64,000 nt of DNA, taken from Bacillota bacterium. GTDB lineage: Bacteria; Bacillota; Clostridia; Lachnospirales; Lachnospiraceae. Both the position numbers and the translations under genes were made by a program. Location of the stretch: NCBI GenBank assembly GCA_023386815.1, contig JAEWIZ010000018.1:4236-68235 (forward strand), given 5' to 3'. The notes beneath the pieces are model-generated. The model was not told where the DNA came from. It ran no database searches and saw only the letters and a list, made by a program, of their open reading frames with translations. Within the stretch, counting starts at the first letter, position 1, and the number at the start of each line of letters is the position of its first letter. This document shows positions 40,203 to 50,352 of the stretch, in pieces.

Positions 40203-40592
40203 TTACTCCTTATGCATACAGTCCGGACATACCCCATAAAAGTAAGTCACATGTCCCTCTACTTTACCTTCAAAGCCTGCGCCTGCAATCTTATTGATAT
40301 GATCAATAGACTCCATCTGTATATCATGTACTTTACCGCAGTTATTGCAGAGGAAATGATAATGAGGCTTGGTTTTTCCATCAAACCGGTCACTTCCATC
40401 CTGGCAATTCACCTTGATAATCTCTCCTTGCTCTGCCAGTAGATTCAGATTCCGATATACGGTACCCAAACTAATATTAGGATATGTTGCTCGAATATTC
40501 ATGTATACAGTATCCGCGGTCGGGTGTTCATCTGTGTGCGCGAGATATTCCTTAATCGCTTCTCTTTGTCTACTAAATTTGTTTACCGCCAT
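40203..40592 (-). CDS. perR: Fur-family peroxide regulator (PerR-like)
   Basis: This 129-residue Fur-family repressor has a winged helix (about 1-80, HPTADTVYMNIRATYPNISL then GTVYRNLNLLAEQGEI). The metal-binding part has PHYHFLCNNCGKVHDI and CPDCMH, giving the two CxxC zinc motifs. The regulatory-site residues (H in PHYHF, D in RFDGK) fit PerR rather than Fur. Start ATG 40592 follows TAGGAG. An AT-rich inverted repeat (ATAATA...TATTAT, about 40605-40630) upstream suggests autoregulation. The neighbouring rubrerythrin is the expected target. Confidence 0.85.
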   Translation of the reverse strand: MAVNKFSRQREAIKEYLAHTDEHPTADTVYMNIRATYPNISLGTVYRNLNLLAEQGEIIKVNCQDGSDRFDGKTKPHYHFLCNNCGKVHDIQMESIDHINKIAGAGFEGKVEGHVTYFYGVCPDCMHKE

Positions 40593-40742
40593 AGCCACAT
40601 CTCCTATAAATAATAGTAATTATTATTATAAATGTCTTTTCTTCATTCGTCAAGCAAAAGCTTAATTTTCTTCTGTACAACACAAAAATACTGCGTAACT
40701 TTATCAAGCTACGCAGCAACTTCTTAGGGTTAATTTAATCTT

Positions 40743-41879
40743 CTATTTTCCAATGGCTTTCATATAACGCATCAGGTTATCAATGGTTAAATATAAATCT
40801 TCTTTTGCTCTTTTCCTGGCATCTTTATATTCCACGGCAACACGATTGATACTAAAAATACCGCTGACTCCCTTTTCATAAGCTTCCTCTATCCCGTCTC
40901 CAATATCGCCCACGACAGCGATCAACGGGACATTTGCCTTCTTTGTTCTCTTTGCTATTCCAATAACTACCTTACCTCGTATGCTCTGGGTATCGATCTT
41001 TCCTTCTCCGCTGATGACATAATCGGTACCATTTAATAGTTCATCGAACTTCACGGTATCAAGCACAGTGTCAATGCCCATCTGCAAGGTTGCTCCAAAG
41101 AAAGTTAACATTCCAAAGCCCATTCCTCCAGCGGAACCAGCACCCTTGGCCTCTGCCATTGACAGGTTCAGCTCTCTTTGCAGCACCTGATCCAGGTGCT
41201 GTAAGCCTGCATCCAGTTCTTCTACCATTTTAGGAGTTGCTCCTTTCTGAGGTCCGAAGATATAAGCGGCACCTTTCTCTCCATGCAAGGGATTATCTAT
41301 ATCACACATAGCAATCAATTCAATTCCCTTTAGGGAAGCATGGAGCTTTGAAGTATCAATATGTTCAATATCCCTTAGAGTACCACCTACCGGGATAAAG
41401 GGGTTGCCCTTCTTATCAAGGAAGACAGCACCTACAGCTGCTGCCGCACCCACTCCCGCATCGTTGGTACAGCTTCCGCCCAGACCTATAATAAGTTTAC
41501 GGCATCCACGGCGAATTGCGTCCTCCATCAGTTGTCCCACACCGTATGTGGTGGTTTTTGCAGGATTTTCTTTTCCTTCTACCAGTGGCAAACCAGCGCA
41601 AGCTGACATCTCAATTACAGCAATATCCCCATCGCCAACAATGCCGTAAAATGCCTCCATTTCTTCAAAATAAGGCCCTTTCACTGTTACTGTTACCTTC
41701 TCTCCCCCCATTGCTCTTAAGAATGCATCTACGCTTCCTTCTCCGCCATCCGCTACCGGTATGGATATAATCTCCGCCTCCGGTTTGTTCTTACGTATTG
41801 CTTTCTCCATAATAGAGCATATTTCCTCCGAGCTCATTGTACCTTTAAATGAATCTGGGATAAGTAAGATTTTACTCAT
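40743..41879 (-). CDS. Glycerate 2-kinase
   Basis: This cytoplasmic kinase converts D-glycerate to 2-phosphoglycerate (GarK/GlxK family, type I glycerate kinase). Its 378 residues start ILLIPDSFKGTMSSEEIC. The family signatures IPVADGGEGSVDAFL, GLGGSCTNDAGVGAAAA and SGEGKIDTQSIRGKV are intact. The start follows GGAGGTTATCCG. It is the last gene of a leftward operon with the GntP-type permease and close to a CdaR regulator, which together import and use glycerate or a related sugar acid. Confidence 0.93.
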   Translation of the reverse strand: MSKILLIPDSFKGTMSSEEICSIMEKAIRKNKPEAEIISIPVADGGEGSVDAFLRAMGGEKVTVTVKGPYFEEMEAFYGIVGDGDIAVIEMSACAGLPLVEGKENPAKTTTYGVGQLMEDAIRRGCRKLIIGLGGSCTNDAGVGAAAAVGAVFLDKKGNPFIPVGGTLRDIEHIDTSKLHASLKGIELIAMCDIDNPLHGEKGAAYIFGPQKGATPKMVEELDAGLQHLDQVLQRELNLSMAEAKGAGSAGGMGFGMLTFFGATLQMGIDTVLDTVKFDELLNGTDYVISGEGKIDTQSIRGKVVIGIAKRTKKANVPLIAVVGDIGDGIEEAYEKGVSGIFSINRVAVEYKDARKRAKEDLYLTIDNLMRYMKAIGK

Positions 41880-41975
41880 CGGATAACCTCCTTATTACAA
41901 ATGGGACGGCATACTCACCGTCCCATGACCGTTGATGATTTGTTACTTCGCTACGCCAGCTATATCATAGTTGCA

Positions 41976-43370
41976 TTAGAATATTAGTGTTAATAGGAAT
42001 ATCTCTATGATAGCAGCAACACCCATAACCAGAGTCATGACCGTCTGAGTCTTATATCCCTTATCTGGTGTCATGGCACCAAAGTTGGTTACTACCCAGA
42101 AATAGCTGTCGTTAGCATGAGATACTACCATCGCACCTGCACCGATTGCCATAACCGTAAGAACGGATAACACTGGTGTGTTCAGTCCAAGCACCGGAAG
42201 CATAGGAGCAAGAATACCCGCTGTTGTGGTAATTGCCACGGTTGAGGAACCCTGGGCGGTTTTTAAGATTGCTGCCAGTAAGAATGGGAAGAAAATTCCA
42301 ATCGCCTGAAATACGGTTGCATTATCTGTGATAAAGGTCACAAGTCCTGATACAGCAATCACCTTACCAAGAACGCCGCCAGCTGCAGTTACAAAAAGAA
42401 TCGGTCCCACAACCTTAAGAGTTTCATTGGTTAATTCATAAAATTCACTCATTTTCTTTGCAGAAGATAATGTAATGACGCCAAATATGGTTCCTGCTGC
42501 CAAAGCGATAATTGGTGTACCAAGGAAGGTAAGAATCTGTGCAAATATACCAGTTACCTTCATCATAGCCACAACAGAGGATATTCCCATTAAAAGAATA
42601 GGAACGATAATCGGAGCTAATGACATAATTCCGTTAGGTAATTTACCATAACTCTTTACTAGTTCATCATAAGATTGCACAATTTCTTCATTATTCATAT
42701 CTGCTTCATCATTGGCCTTAACCTTTTTACCAATGTACTTTGCATAGAAGTAACCTGCTATTAAAGGAAAGATGGAGCAAAGAACACCCAAACCGATTAC
42801 TAATAAAAGATTGTCACCGACACCAAGCGTATTTGCCGCTGCGATCGGTCCCGGAGTAGGAGGGATCAGTACGTGTGATACATATAAGCCACCTGACAAA
42901 GCAACTGTCATTGCAACACTGGAGGACATTGTCTTTTTGACTAAGGCCTTACGAATTGGATTCAAAATTACAAAGCCACTATCACAGAATACAGGAATTG
43001 ATACTACCCAACCCATAATCAGCATAGCCAGCTCAGGTCTTTTCTTACCTACCAGCTTAACCGTCATATCTGCAAGCTTTAAAGCGGCACCTGTTTTCTC
43101 TAAAATTGTACCAATTAAAGCACCCAGAATAATTACAATACCGATACTGGTAAATGTACCACTGAAGCCTGCACCGATTACGGTAGCCAGCCCCTGAGTC
43201 TGAACAACACCGTCAACTTTGATATCCGTTAATGGAATTCCTGCCACCAACCCCAATAGCAGTGATACACTCATAATTGACAAGAACGGATGAATCTTTA
43301 GCTTTGATATTGCAAAAATCATAAGTATAATAGCGATAACAAAGGCAATAATTAATGAAACACCTGACAT
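41976..43370 (-). CDS. GntP-family gluconate/glycerate permease
   Basis: This is a 464-residue membrane transporter with about 12 hydrophobic helices. GntP family features are IIVILGALIGTILEKTGAA, VLIPPTPGPIAAANTLGV and AILKTAQGSSTVAITTTAGI. The start at 43370 follows GGAGGTATTTGTT. The downstream glycerate kinase favours glycerate as substrate, although gluconate or another hydroxy acid cannot be excluded. Confidence 0.9.
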   Translation of the reverse strand: MSGVSLIIAFVIAIILMIFAISKLKIHPFLSIMSVSLLLGLVAGIPLTDIKVDGVVQTQGLATVIGAGFSGTFTSIGIVIILGALIGTILEKTGAALKLADMTVKLVGKKRPELAMLIMGWVVSIPVFCDSGFVILNPIRKALVKKTMSSSVAMTVALSGGLYVSHVLIPPTPGPIAAANTLGVGDNLLLVIGLGVLCSIFPLIAGYFYAKYIGKKVKANDEADMNNEEIVQSYDELVKSYGKLPNGIMSLAPIIVPILLMGISSVVAMMKVTGIFAQILTFLGTPIIALAAGTIFGVITLSSAKKMSEFYELTNETLKVVGPILFVTAAGGVLGKVIAVSGLVTFITDNATVFQAIGIFFPFLLAAILKTAQGSSTVAITTTAGILAPMLPVLGLNTPVLSVLTVMAIGAGAMVVSHANDSYFWVVTNFGAMTPDKGYKTQTVMTLVMGVAAIIEIFLLTLIF

Positions 43371-43536
43371 AACAAATACCTCCATTTTTTATAATAGAAA
43401 ACAAATCGTTTAATGTATCCCCATTATAATTCTGTGGACTAGTAAAATCTATGTTACAGAAACCAAAAAAACCAATCAAATATTGTTATATTGTCCAATT
43501 TGATAAAATTATACATAATTATTTTATACATTTTCA

Positions 43537-44688
43537 CTAATAGAACATCTTATCACGAACATCCTGGTAAAAGTGGATGGCGTTGTAAAACAAGGATGAA
43601 TACCGGATAGATCTGGGATCGTATCCCGTTCTTTCTTTAATCTTATTCAGCTTGTATTGAAGTGTATTCTTATGGATAAACATCCGATTAGCTGTTGCTG
43701 CGATAGAGCCTTCCTCTTCATAAAAGATATTTAATAAACCGATCCATTGGTTAATCTCCTCCAAGGTGCAGTCCTTAAATATCCGAAAGATATACTCGCG
43801 TTTAATACTATCTGTCAGCTCACTCTGGAATATCTCCATTGAGATACTGGCATATAAGCGAATACTTTTTTGAGGTGATCGAATCGAGGTCTTTAACGCT
43901 TTGATTGCTTTGATGACACTACTATGAATCAGAGTATATCCTTCACTGCCAGCATCAATGCCGCAGAAGAATTTAATGGGATGCTTTGACTCAATATCCT
44001 TTTTCATATGTTGCGCAAGCTTTATCATCTCATGATCTGAGCATTCCGGAATAGCACAAAGAAGCTCTACACCACTCTTTAGAAAATGTCTGTTGCTATC
44101 TTCACGCATCATGCCCATAATCATCTTCTCCGCATCATCGATCATACGCTGTGCATCCTCATTCTGCACTTCTCCTGTAAGAAATGAAACTGCCATAATT
44201 CTTCTTGGAAGCGTAATATCAATCTGCAGGGCATTCCCTTGCTGCACGAACATAGGAGTGATATTCTTAGCCTCACCGAACATCCATTCATCCAGATAAC
44301 GTTCTCTGATACGCTTGTCAATATCCTTCTGCTCTTTATAATATTGATCCAATAAAAGGATCTCAGTCATTTTCTTAAGAATCTGACCGTATTTTGCTAC
44401 CTCGTGATAAGGTCCTGTTACACCGATAACACCTACAATCTCATCCTGGAAGTTAATGGCCAGATTAAGCCCTGGACGTGCACCTTCATATTCGCTTTCA
44501 TTTTTTACAATTACCTCTTGCAGCTTATGGTCAATTAGTTCTTTCGCAGCGGCATGAAAAGTACCGATGCGATTGATATCACTACTGGCGATAATGATCC
44601 CATCCGCATTCATCATGTTGATTTTCTCACCAATAATCTTGCTGATTTCCTCTACAATATAGGTTGCGTTACGCTTGGATATATACAT
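43537..44688 (-). CDS. CdaR-type sugar-diacid regulator
   Basis: This is a 383-residue transcription activator of the glycerate/glucarate type. An N-terminal diacid-binding domain (NATYIVEEISKIIGEKINMM to about 140) is followed by a middle GGDEF-like region and a C-terminal PucR helix-turn-helix (EEEGSIAATANRMFIHKNTL, then QYKLNKIKERTGYD). I favour ATG 44688, preceded by GGAG, because the conserved domain starts there; an ATG at 44745 is possible. It should regulate the permease and kinase genes that follow. Confidence 0.88.
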   Translation of the reverse strand: MYISKRNATYIVEEISKIIGEKINMMNADGIIIASSDINRIGTFHAAAKELIDHKLQEVIVKNESEYEGARPGLNLAINFQDEIVGVIGVTGPYHEVAKYGQILKKMTEILLLDQYYKEQKDIDKRIRERYLDEWMFGEAKNITPMFVQQGNALQIDITLPRRIMAVSFLTGEVQNEDAQRMIDDAEKMIMGMMREDSNRHFLKSGVELLCAIPECSDHEMIKLAQHMKKDIESKHPIKFFCGIDAGSEGYTLIHSSVIKAIKALKTSIRSPQKSIRLYASISMEIFQSELTDSIKREYIFRIFKDCTLEEINQWIGLLNIFYEEEGSIAATANRMFIHKNTLQYKLNKIKERTGYDPRSIRYSSLFYNAIHFYQDVRDKMFY

Positions 44689-45094
44689 AGAAAATACCAC
44701 TCCGCTTTCTAAGCTATTCATATTCAAAAGTTCTGTATGTATCATAATTCTCTTAAAATATAGGAATGCTAAAATTATAGCACAGATCCACTATAATACA
44801 ATCAGCATGTTTTCTTCCGTGATTGAAAACCGTTACCCATACAGTCCAGATATTCATATACAATACTTTCCTTGACTGGTAATTTCATTAACTTTTTGTT
44901 ATCATATTGAGGAATCATATCTTTTTTGTGGTATCATGATTACATAGGTCAAATTAAATACTTCTGTGAATTCATAGATTTTATACCCATGCTCTTGGAG
45001 CTGCTGCGATGATATGAGCCTGAGAGTATAAAACACCTGACCATATGAGACTCTAAGATAAATTATTAGATTAAGGAGGGCTTTTAGAAAGAAA
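44689..45094. other. Divergent intergenic region before the ABC exporter
   Basis: This gap separates the leftward CdaR gene and the rightward exporter genes. AAGGAGGG lies 15 bases before the exporter ATG. A 7-codon frame (MLLELLR) begins near 44988 and could be a leader peptide. The stretch CTGAGA...ACCTGACC near 45020-45045 superficially recalls a TPP aptamer but lacks the rest of it. No regulator gene is present. Confidence 0.35.
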
Positions 45095-46810
45095 ATGTTA
45101 ACTTACTTACGAACTTATCGAAAGGAAAGTATCCTTGCACCGCTTTTTAAGATGTTGGAGGCTTCCTTCGATTTACTGGTACCGCTCATTATGGCCTCAA
45201 TCATTGATTATGGCATCGCGGGCGGCTATACTAATTACATTTTACGCCAATGCGGCGTCCTCCTGCTCCTGGCTGTGATTGGTTTGATCTGCAGTATCAC
45301 TGCACAATATTTCGCTTCTAAAGCTGCAGTCGGTTATGCTACCAACTTGCGCAGCGCCTTATTTAAACATATTCAATCTCTGGGTTTTTCTGAGATGGAT
45401 ACTCTGGGAACCAGTACATTAATTACTCGAATGACCAGTGACATTAATCAGGTGCAAAATGGTCTGAATCTGTTTTTGCGTCTGTTCCTTCGTAGCCCTT
45501 TCATTGTTATCGGCAGTCTGGTTATGGCCTTCCGTATTAACCGTCAGGCTGCACTAATCTTCGTTGTGGTAATACCTGTCCTTTGTATCGCTGTATTCGG
45601 CATTATGCTGTATACAATGCCGCTCTATAAAAGAGTCCAGGAGCGCTTGGATCGGATTCTGGGAATTACCAGAGAAAACCTGACGGGCACTCGGGTAATC
45701 CGTGCTTTTGGCAGGGAAGAACATGAGACTAAAAGGTTTGAGGATATTAATGCACTTCTTTGTAAGCTTCAGCTCAAGGTCGGAGCCATATCCAGCCTCA
45801 TGAACCCTGTTACCTATATCATTATTAATATAGCCATAATTGCTATTCTTTACACCGGTGCTGTGAAGGTAAATGTGGGATCTCTACAGCAAGGTGATAT
45901 CATCGCACTAATTAGTTATATGGGGCAGATACTGATTGAACTAGTTAAATTAGCCAATCTGATTATTCAGATGACAAAGGGAGTTGCTTGCGTCGGAAGA
46001 GTACAAGCTATCTTTAAAATTCACTCCGCCATGGATTTCCCTGATACAAAACCCATCAACTCAGAAGCGGCTGAAGCAGTTCGCTTTGAACAGGTATCCC
46101 TTGCCTATGCAAATTCTGGTGAGAATAGCTTAGAGGCTATTAACTTCCTCGCGAAGCCAGGTCAGGTTATTGGTATTATTGGTGGAACCGGCAGCGGTAA
46201 GTCAAGCCTTGTGAATCTGATCCCACGCTTCTATGACGCAACGAAAGGCAGCGTAAGGATTTTCGGAAAGCCTATTAAAGAATATCCCCGGGAGGAGCTG
46301 AGAAAAAAGATTGGTGTTGTTATGCAAAAAGCCCAATTATTTCAAGGAACTATTCGCTCTAATCTTCTTTGGGGTAATGAGGATGCCTCCGAAGAGGCTT
46401 TATGGAATGCTCTGGCTATAGCCCAAGCAGCTGACTTTGTTCGAGATAAACAACAGGGACTGGATCATCCTGTAGAGCAGGGCGGAAGAAATCTTTCAGG
46501 TGGACAAAGACAGCGCCTTACTATAGCCCGTGCTCTTGTTAAAAATCCTGATATTCTTATCCTGGATGATAGTACCAGTGCTCTTGATTATGCTACCGAT
46601 GCTGCACTTAGAAAAGCTTTGACAGGTCTTATGGGTAGAATGACTATCTTTATTGTAAGCCAACGCACCTCCAGTATTCGTCATGCAGATCAGATTCTGG
46701 TTTTAGAGGATGGACAATTGGTATGTTCAGGAACTCATGAGGAACTCTTAAAAACCTGTCAGGTCTATCAAGAGATCTATGAAAGCCAATATAGAAAGGC
46801 TGGTGAGTAA
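45095..46810 (+). CDS. Heterodimeric ABC exporter, subunit with degenerate ATP site
   Basis: This 571-residue exporter half has six membrane helices in the first 300 residues, then a nucleotide-binding domain with Walker A IGGTGSGKSS and signature LSGGQRQRL. Walker B ILILDDSTSALD has Asp in place of the catalytic Glu, and the switch is IVSQRTSS (Gln instead of His). These changes mark the inactive-site partner of heterodimers such as TM287/288 or BmrCD. The next gene, 2 bases downstream, encodes the other half. The substrate is probably a drug or lipid; no regulator is adjacent. Confidence 0.9.
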   Translation: MLTYLRTYRKESILAPLFKMLEASFDLLVPLIMASIIDYGIAGGYTNYILRQCGVLLLLAVIGLICSITAQYFASKAAVGYATNLRSALFKHIQSLGFSEMDTLGTSTLITRMTSDINQVQNGLNLFLRLFLRSPFIVIGSLVMAFRINRQAALIFVVVIPVLCIAVFGIMLYTMPLYKRVQERLDRILGITRENLTGTRVIRAFGREEHETKRFEDINALLCKLQLKVGAISSLMNPVTYIIINIAIIAILYTGAVKVNVGSLQQGDIIALISYMGQILIELVKLANLIIQMTKGVACVGRVQAIFKIHSAMDFPDTKPINSEAAEAVRFEQVSLAYANSGENSLEAINFLAKPGQVIGIIGGTGSGKSSLVNLIPRFYDATKGSVRIFGKPIKEYPREELRKKIGVVMQKAQLFQGTIRSNLLWGNEDASEEALWNALAIAQAADFVRDKQQGLDHPVEQGGRNLSGGQRQRLTIARALVKNPDILILDDSTSALDYATDAALRKALTGLMGRMTIFIVSQRTSSIRHADQILVLEDGQLVCSGTHEELLKTCQVYQEIYESQYRKAGE

Positions 46811-46812
46811 GT

Positions 46813-48621
46813 ATGCCACAACCTTCAGCAAAACTAAAGAAGTCACGTCAGGTAAATGATTCTCTTAGTAAAACCAAAAGCCGGGTCGTTTTCCAGCGAG
46901 TACTAAGCTCTTTGAAACCATATCGGGGCTTTGTTTTTCTTAGTATAATCCTGGCGGTGATCAGCGTTGTCACCCAGTTATTTATTCCGGTTTTAACAGG
47001 TCAGGCTATCGATCTAATGCTTGGAGTTGGTAAAGTAGATATCACCGGAATCATACCCATATTAGGCTTCCTTGCAATTACAGCTGCTCTGTCCGGAATC
47101 GCTCAGTGGCTCCTTAGCATTGTTAATAATCGTATTACCTACGCTCTTTCCAAGGATTTAAGAAATCGTATGATGAAAAAGCTGCAAAAGCTGCCTCTCT
47201 CCTACCTGGACTCCCATTCCTCCGGGGATCTGGTTAGCCGGATGATTGCTGATATGGACACTTTCTCTGACGGTATTCTTATGTTGTTCACCCAGTTATT
47301 TACCGGTATTATGACAATAGCAGGCATTCTCTTCTTTATGTTATATATCAATGCCACCATTACCTTAGTGGTTGTAATTCTAACACCCTTAAGTCTCCTA
47401 GTGGCAGCATATATTGCCAAGCATAGCTACCAATATTTTCAAAGCCAAAGTCGCGTTCGCGGAGAACAGACCTCTTTGGTCAATGAAATGATTGAGGGGC
47501 AGAAAGTAGTTCAAGCCTTTGGCTATGAAGCAAGAAGCCAGGAAGCCTTTGATGCAGTCAATGCCAAGCTTCAAAAGATAACACTGAAATCAATCTTTTA
47601 CAGCAGTATCACCAATCCTGCTACCCGTTTTGTTAATAATATGGTATACGGCGGAGTAGGTCTGGTAGGAGCCTTATTTGCTATTGCTGGAAGTTTATCC
47701 GTAGGACAGTTGAGTATATTTTTAAATTATGCCAACCAATATACCAAACCCTTTAACGAGATTTCAGGTGTTATTACTGAGCTGCAGAACGCCTTAGCTT
47801 GCGCCGCTCGTGTCTTTGAACTTTTGGATCAACCGGAAGAGGTTCCCGACGTTGAGTCTGCAATCCAATTAGTTAGCAATGGTAATGTTACGATGGATCA
47901 TGTTTTCTTTAGCTATACCCCCGAGCAGGAGCTGATTCGTGATTTCAATCTATCGGTAAAGCCCGGGCAGAAAATCGCTATTGTCGGCCCCACCGGCTGC
48001 GGGAAGACAACTCTAATCAACCTTTTAATGCGGTTTTATGATGTAAATAGCGGTTCTATCTCAGTTTCCGAAATTGATATTCGAAAGGTGACCCGAGATT
48101 CCCTGCGAAGTAACTATGGTATGGTACTTCAGGAAACATGGTTAAAGGCAGGGACTATTAAAGAAAATATTGCCTATGGGAAGCCAGAGGCTACCGACGA
48201 GGAGATCATAGCGGCTGCAAAGGCTGCCTTTGCTCATAATTTTATTAAGCGCATGCCAGATGGCTATAATACAGTAATCTCCGAGGATGGTGGTAATATC
48301 AGCCAGGGTCAGAAGCAGCTGCTATGCATTGCCCGTGTTATGATTTGCTTCCCACCGATGCTTATCCTCGATGAAGCCACCAGCAGCATTGATACACGCA
48401 CAGAGGTGAAAATTCAGTCCGCTTTCTCCTACCTGATGAGGGGACGCACCAGCTTTATCGTTGCCCACCGTTTGTCCACTATTCGTGAAGCGGATGTTAT
48501 TCTGGTAATGGATAAGGGTAATATCATGGAGCAGGGAGATCATGACAGCTTATTAAAGAGCGGAGGCTTCTATTCTAAATTATATTATAGCCAATTTGAA
48601 GAGACTCAGAACAATTCTTAA
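46813..48621 (+). CDS. Heterodimeric ABC exporter, subunit with catalytic Walker B
   Basis: The second half of the exporter is 602 residues, with a 30-residue basic N-terminal extension, six helices and an NBD with Walker A VGPTGCGKTT, Walker B MLILDEATSSID (catalytic Glu present) and switch VAHRLSTI. The signature is altered to ISQGQKQLL. Since each ATP site combines Walker motifs of one subunit and the signature of the other, the degenerate features fall in one site and the canonical ones in the other. This confirms the pairing with the preceding gene. Confidence 0.92.
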   Translation: MPQPSAKLKKSRQVNDSLSKTKSRVVFQRVLSSLKPYRGFVFLSIILAVISVVTQLFIPVLTGQAIDLMLGVGKVDITGIIPILGFLAITAALSGIAQWLLSIVNNRITYALSKDLRNRMMKKLQKLPLSYLDSHSSGDLVSRMIADMDTFSDGILMLFTQLFTGIMTIAGILFFMLYINATITLVVVILTPLSLLVAAYIAKHSYQYFQSQSRVRGEQTSLVNEMIEGQKVVQAFGYEARSQEAFDAVNAKLQKITLKSIFYSSITNPATRFVNNMVYGGVGLVGALFAIAGSLSVGQLSIFLNYANQYTKPFNEISGVITELQNALACAARVFELLDQPEEVPDVESAIQLVSNGNVTMDHVFFSYTPEQELIRDFNLSVKPGQKIAIVGPTGCGKTTLINLLMRFYDVNSGSISVSEIDIRKVTRDSLRSNYGMVLQETWLKAGTIKENIAYGKPEATDEEIIAAAKAAFAHNFIKRMPDGYNTVISEDGGNISQGQKQLLCIARVMICFPPMLILDEATSSIDTRTEVKIQSAFSYLMRGRTSFIVAHRLSTIREADVILVMDKGNIMEQGDHDSLLKSGGFYSKLYYSQFEETQNNS

Positions 48622-48674
48622 GATATAATCCTTCCAATTCATAAGAAAATATAATCAGATTCACCGTATTACAA

Positions 48675-48715
48675 AAGCCGCATGAAAGCAAGTAACACCT
48701 GCTTTCATGCGGCTT
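48675..48715. terminator. Bidirectional terminator between exporter and helicase genes
   Basis: A perfect 16-bp stem (AAGCCGCATGAAAGCA with TGCTTTCATGCGGCTT) with a 9-base loop separates two convergent genes. Confidence 0.9.
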
Positions 48716-48759
48716 CTTTCATCATAGCAAATCAGCTAATTGCCGTTTTCTTTGATTAA

Positions 48760-50352
48760 TTATTTTCTATTTGCTGGCTCGATATTAATACTCTTACCTT
48801 TAATCTTCGCTGTCTTCATTACCTGAATAACATCGGATGCATATTCTCTGGGAACTTCTACGAAGGTGTACTTATCATACATATCGATAGAACCGATCAG
48901 CTTACCTGGCATACCGGTTTCTCCTGCAATCGCTCCAAGGATATCACCCGGTCTAACTCTTTGGTTCTTTCCGAGGTTAACGAAAAGTCTCACCATACCT
49001 GCTTCAGCACCTGTATCTCCAAAGTCTTCTGACATTCGATCGTCATCTGCTTTATTGCTTTCATCACCCATCATCAGCTTCAAGAAAGCTGCAGCTATAT
49101 CAAGGGAGGTAAAATCTTCATCATTCACTCTCTCTTCAATCAGGTTTACCATCTTGCTTAAATCTTCATTTTGAATGATAGATGTAACTTTATCTAGTAT
49201 TTTCTCTGCTTTTACTGCTGTCACATCATTGATGGATGGGATTGGTTGAGCCTTAATCTTAGTCTTGCAGTATCTCATAATATCTTTCAGCTTATAGATC
49301 TCTCTGCCTACTACTAAGGTAAACGCTCTGCCCTCACGTCCGGCACGACCAGTTCTGCCGATACGATGAACATAATACTCATCATCCTGAGGTACATCAT
49401 AATTAAATACAGCTTCTACATCATCAACATCAATACCTCTTGCCGCTACATCAGTAGCAACCAGTATTTCTGTCTTTCCATTACGGAAGCTATGCATTAC
49501 TCTGTCTCTTTGTTGCTGCTTTAGATCACCATGCAGTCCTTCTGCAAAATATCCTCTTCCCTGTAAAGCTGAGGTCAACTCATCTACCTGCTTCTTAGTG
49601 TTACAGAATACAAGACAAAGCTTTGGATTATACATATCAAGAAGTCTTGCTAATACATCTTCCTTGTTTCTTTGGGAAACTTCGTAGTAGTATTGCTCAA
49701 TCTTCGGTACTGTCAATTCCTTCTTAACTACACGAATCATCTGTGCGTCCTTTTGATAGGTTCTTGCTATCTCAAGGATTGGCTGAGGCATTGTTGCAGA
49801 GAAAAGGATGGTCTGTCTTTCCTCCGGAATCTGGCTCAGGATGGTTTCGATATCCTCACGAAAGCCCATGTTAAGCATCTCATCTGCTTCATCAAGAATA
49901 ATCGTATTTACCTGATCAAATTTTATTGTTTTTCTTCTCATGTGATCCATTACTCGTCCAGGTGTTCCAATAATAATCTGTACTCCTGATTTTAAGGATC
50001 TAATCTGCTTTGAGATTTCCTGTCCACCATACACAGGCAGTATTTTGATTGCATGCATGAAATTAGCAAGCTTTCTAATCTCTTCCGCTACCTGTATTGC
50101 AAGTTCTCTGGTTGGGCATAATACAATGGCCTGTAAATGTCTTTCTTTTGGGTTAATCTTCTGCAGTAAAGGGATACCAAACGCTGCTGTCTTCCCCGTT
50201 CCTGTCTGTGCCTGCCCCACGATATCCTTACCCTGTAAAATAAACGGGATTGCTTGTGCCTGAATCGGTGACATCTGTTCAAATCCCATTTCTTCAACTG
50301 CACGAAGAATACTGGGATTCAGTTCTAGTTCGTCAAATTTCGTCAATTCCAT
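48760..50352 (-). CDS. DEAD-box RNA helicase with DbpA-type RNA-binding domain
   Basis: This 530-residue ATP-dependent RNA helicase shows a Q motif (FDELELNPSILRAVEEMGFE), AQTGTGKTAAFG, PTRELAIQ, DEAD, SAT, ATDVAARGIDV and HRIGRTGRAGR. A C-terminal DbpA-like RRM (MVRLFVNLGKNQRVRPGDIL to the end, about 450-530) is the domain that binds rRNA. It belongs to the CshA/DeaD group acting in ribosome assembly and RNA decay, often cold-induced. The start at 50352 follows AAAGGAATTTAGA; the frame is open 33 codons upstream without a ribosome-binding site. Confidence 0.93.
   Translation of the reverse strand: MELTKFDELELNPSILRAVEEMGFEQMSPIQAQAIPFILQGKDIVGQAQTGTGKTAAFGIPLLQKINPKERHLQAIVLCPTRELAIQVAEEIRKLANFMHAIKILPVYGGQEISKQIRSLKSGVQIIIGTPGRVMDHMRRKTIKFDQVNTIILDEADEMLNMGFREDIETILSQIPEERQTILFSATMPQPILEIARTYQKDAQMIRVVKKELTVPKIEQYYYEVSQRNKEDVLARLLDMYNPKLCLVFCNTKKQVDELTSALQGRGYFAEGLHGDLKQQQRDRVMHSFRNGKTEILVATDVAARGIDVDDVEAVFNYDVPQDDEYYVHRIGRTGRAGREGRAFTLVVGREIYKLKDIMRYCKTKIKAQPIPSINDVTAVKAEKILDKVTSIIQNEDLSKMVNLIEERVNDEDFTSLDIAAAFLKLMMGDESNKADDDRMSEDFGDTGAEAGMVRLFVNLGKNQRVRPGDILGAIAGETGMPGKLIGSIDMYDKYTFVEVPREYASDVIQVMKTAKIKGKSINIEPANRK

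Noticed and set aside
42772..43197. 141-codon rightward open frame
   Set aside because: It is antisense to the GntP permease gene, whose hydrophobic codons leave the opposite strand open; no start signal.
45018..45046. CTGAGA...ACCTGACC resembling part of a TPP riboswitch
   Set aside because: The essential second half of the TPP aptamer (GCG-AGGGA region) and the 5' GGGG strand are missing, and the downstream exporter is not a thiamin gene.
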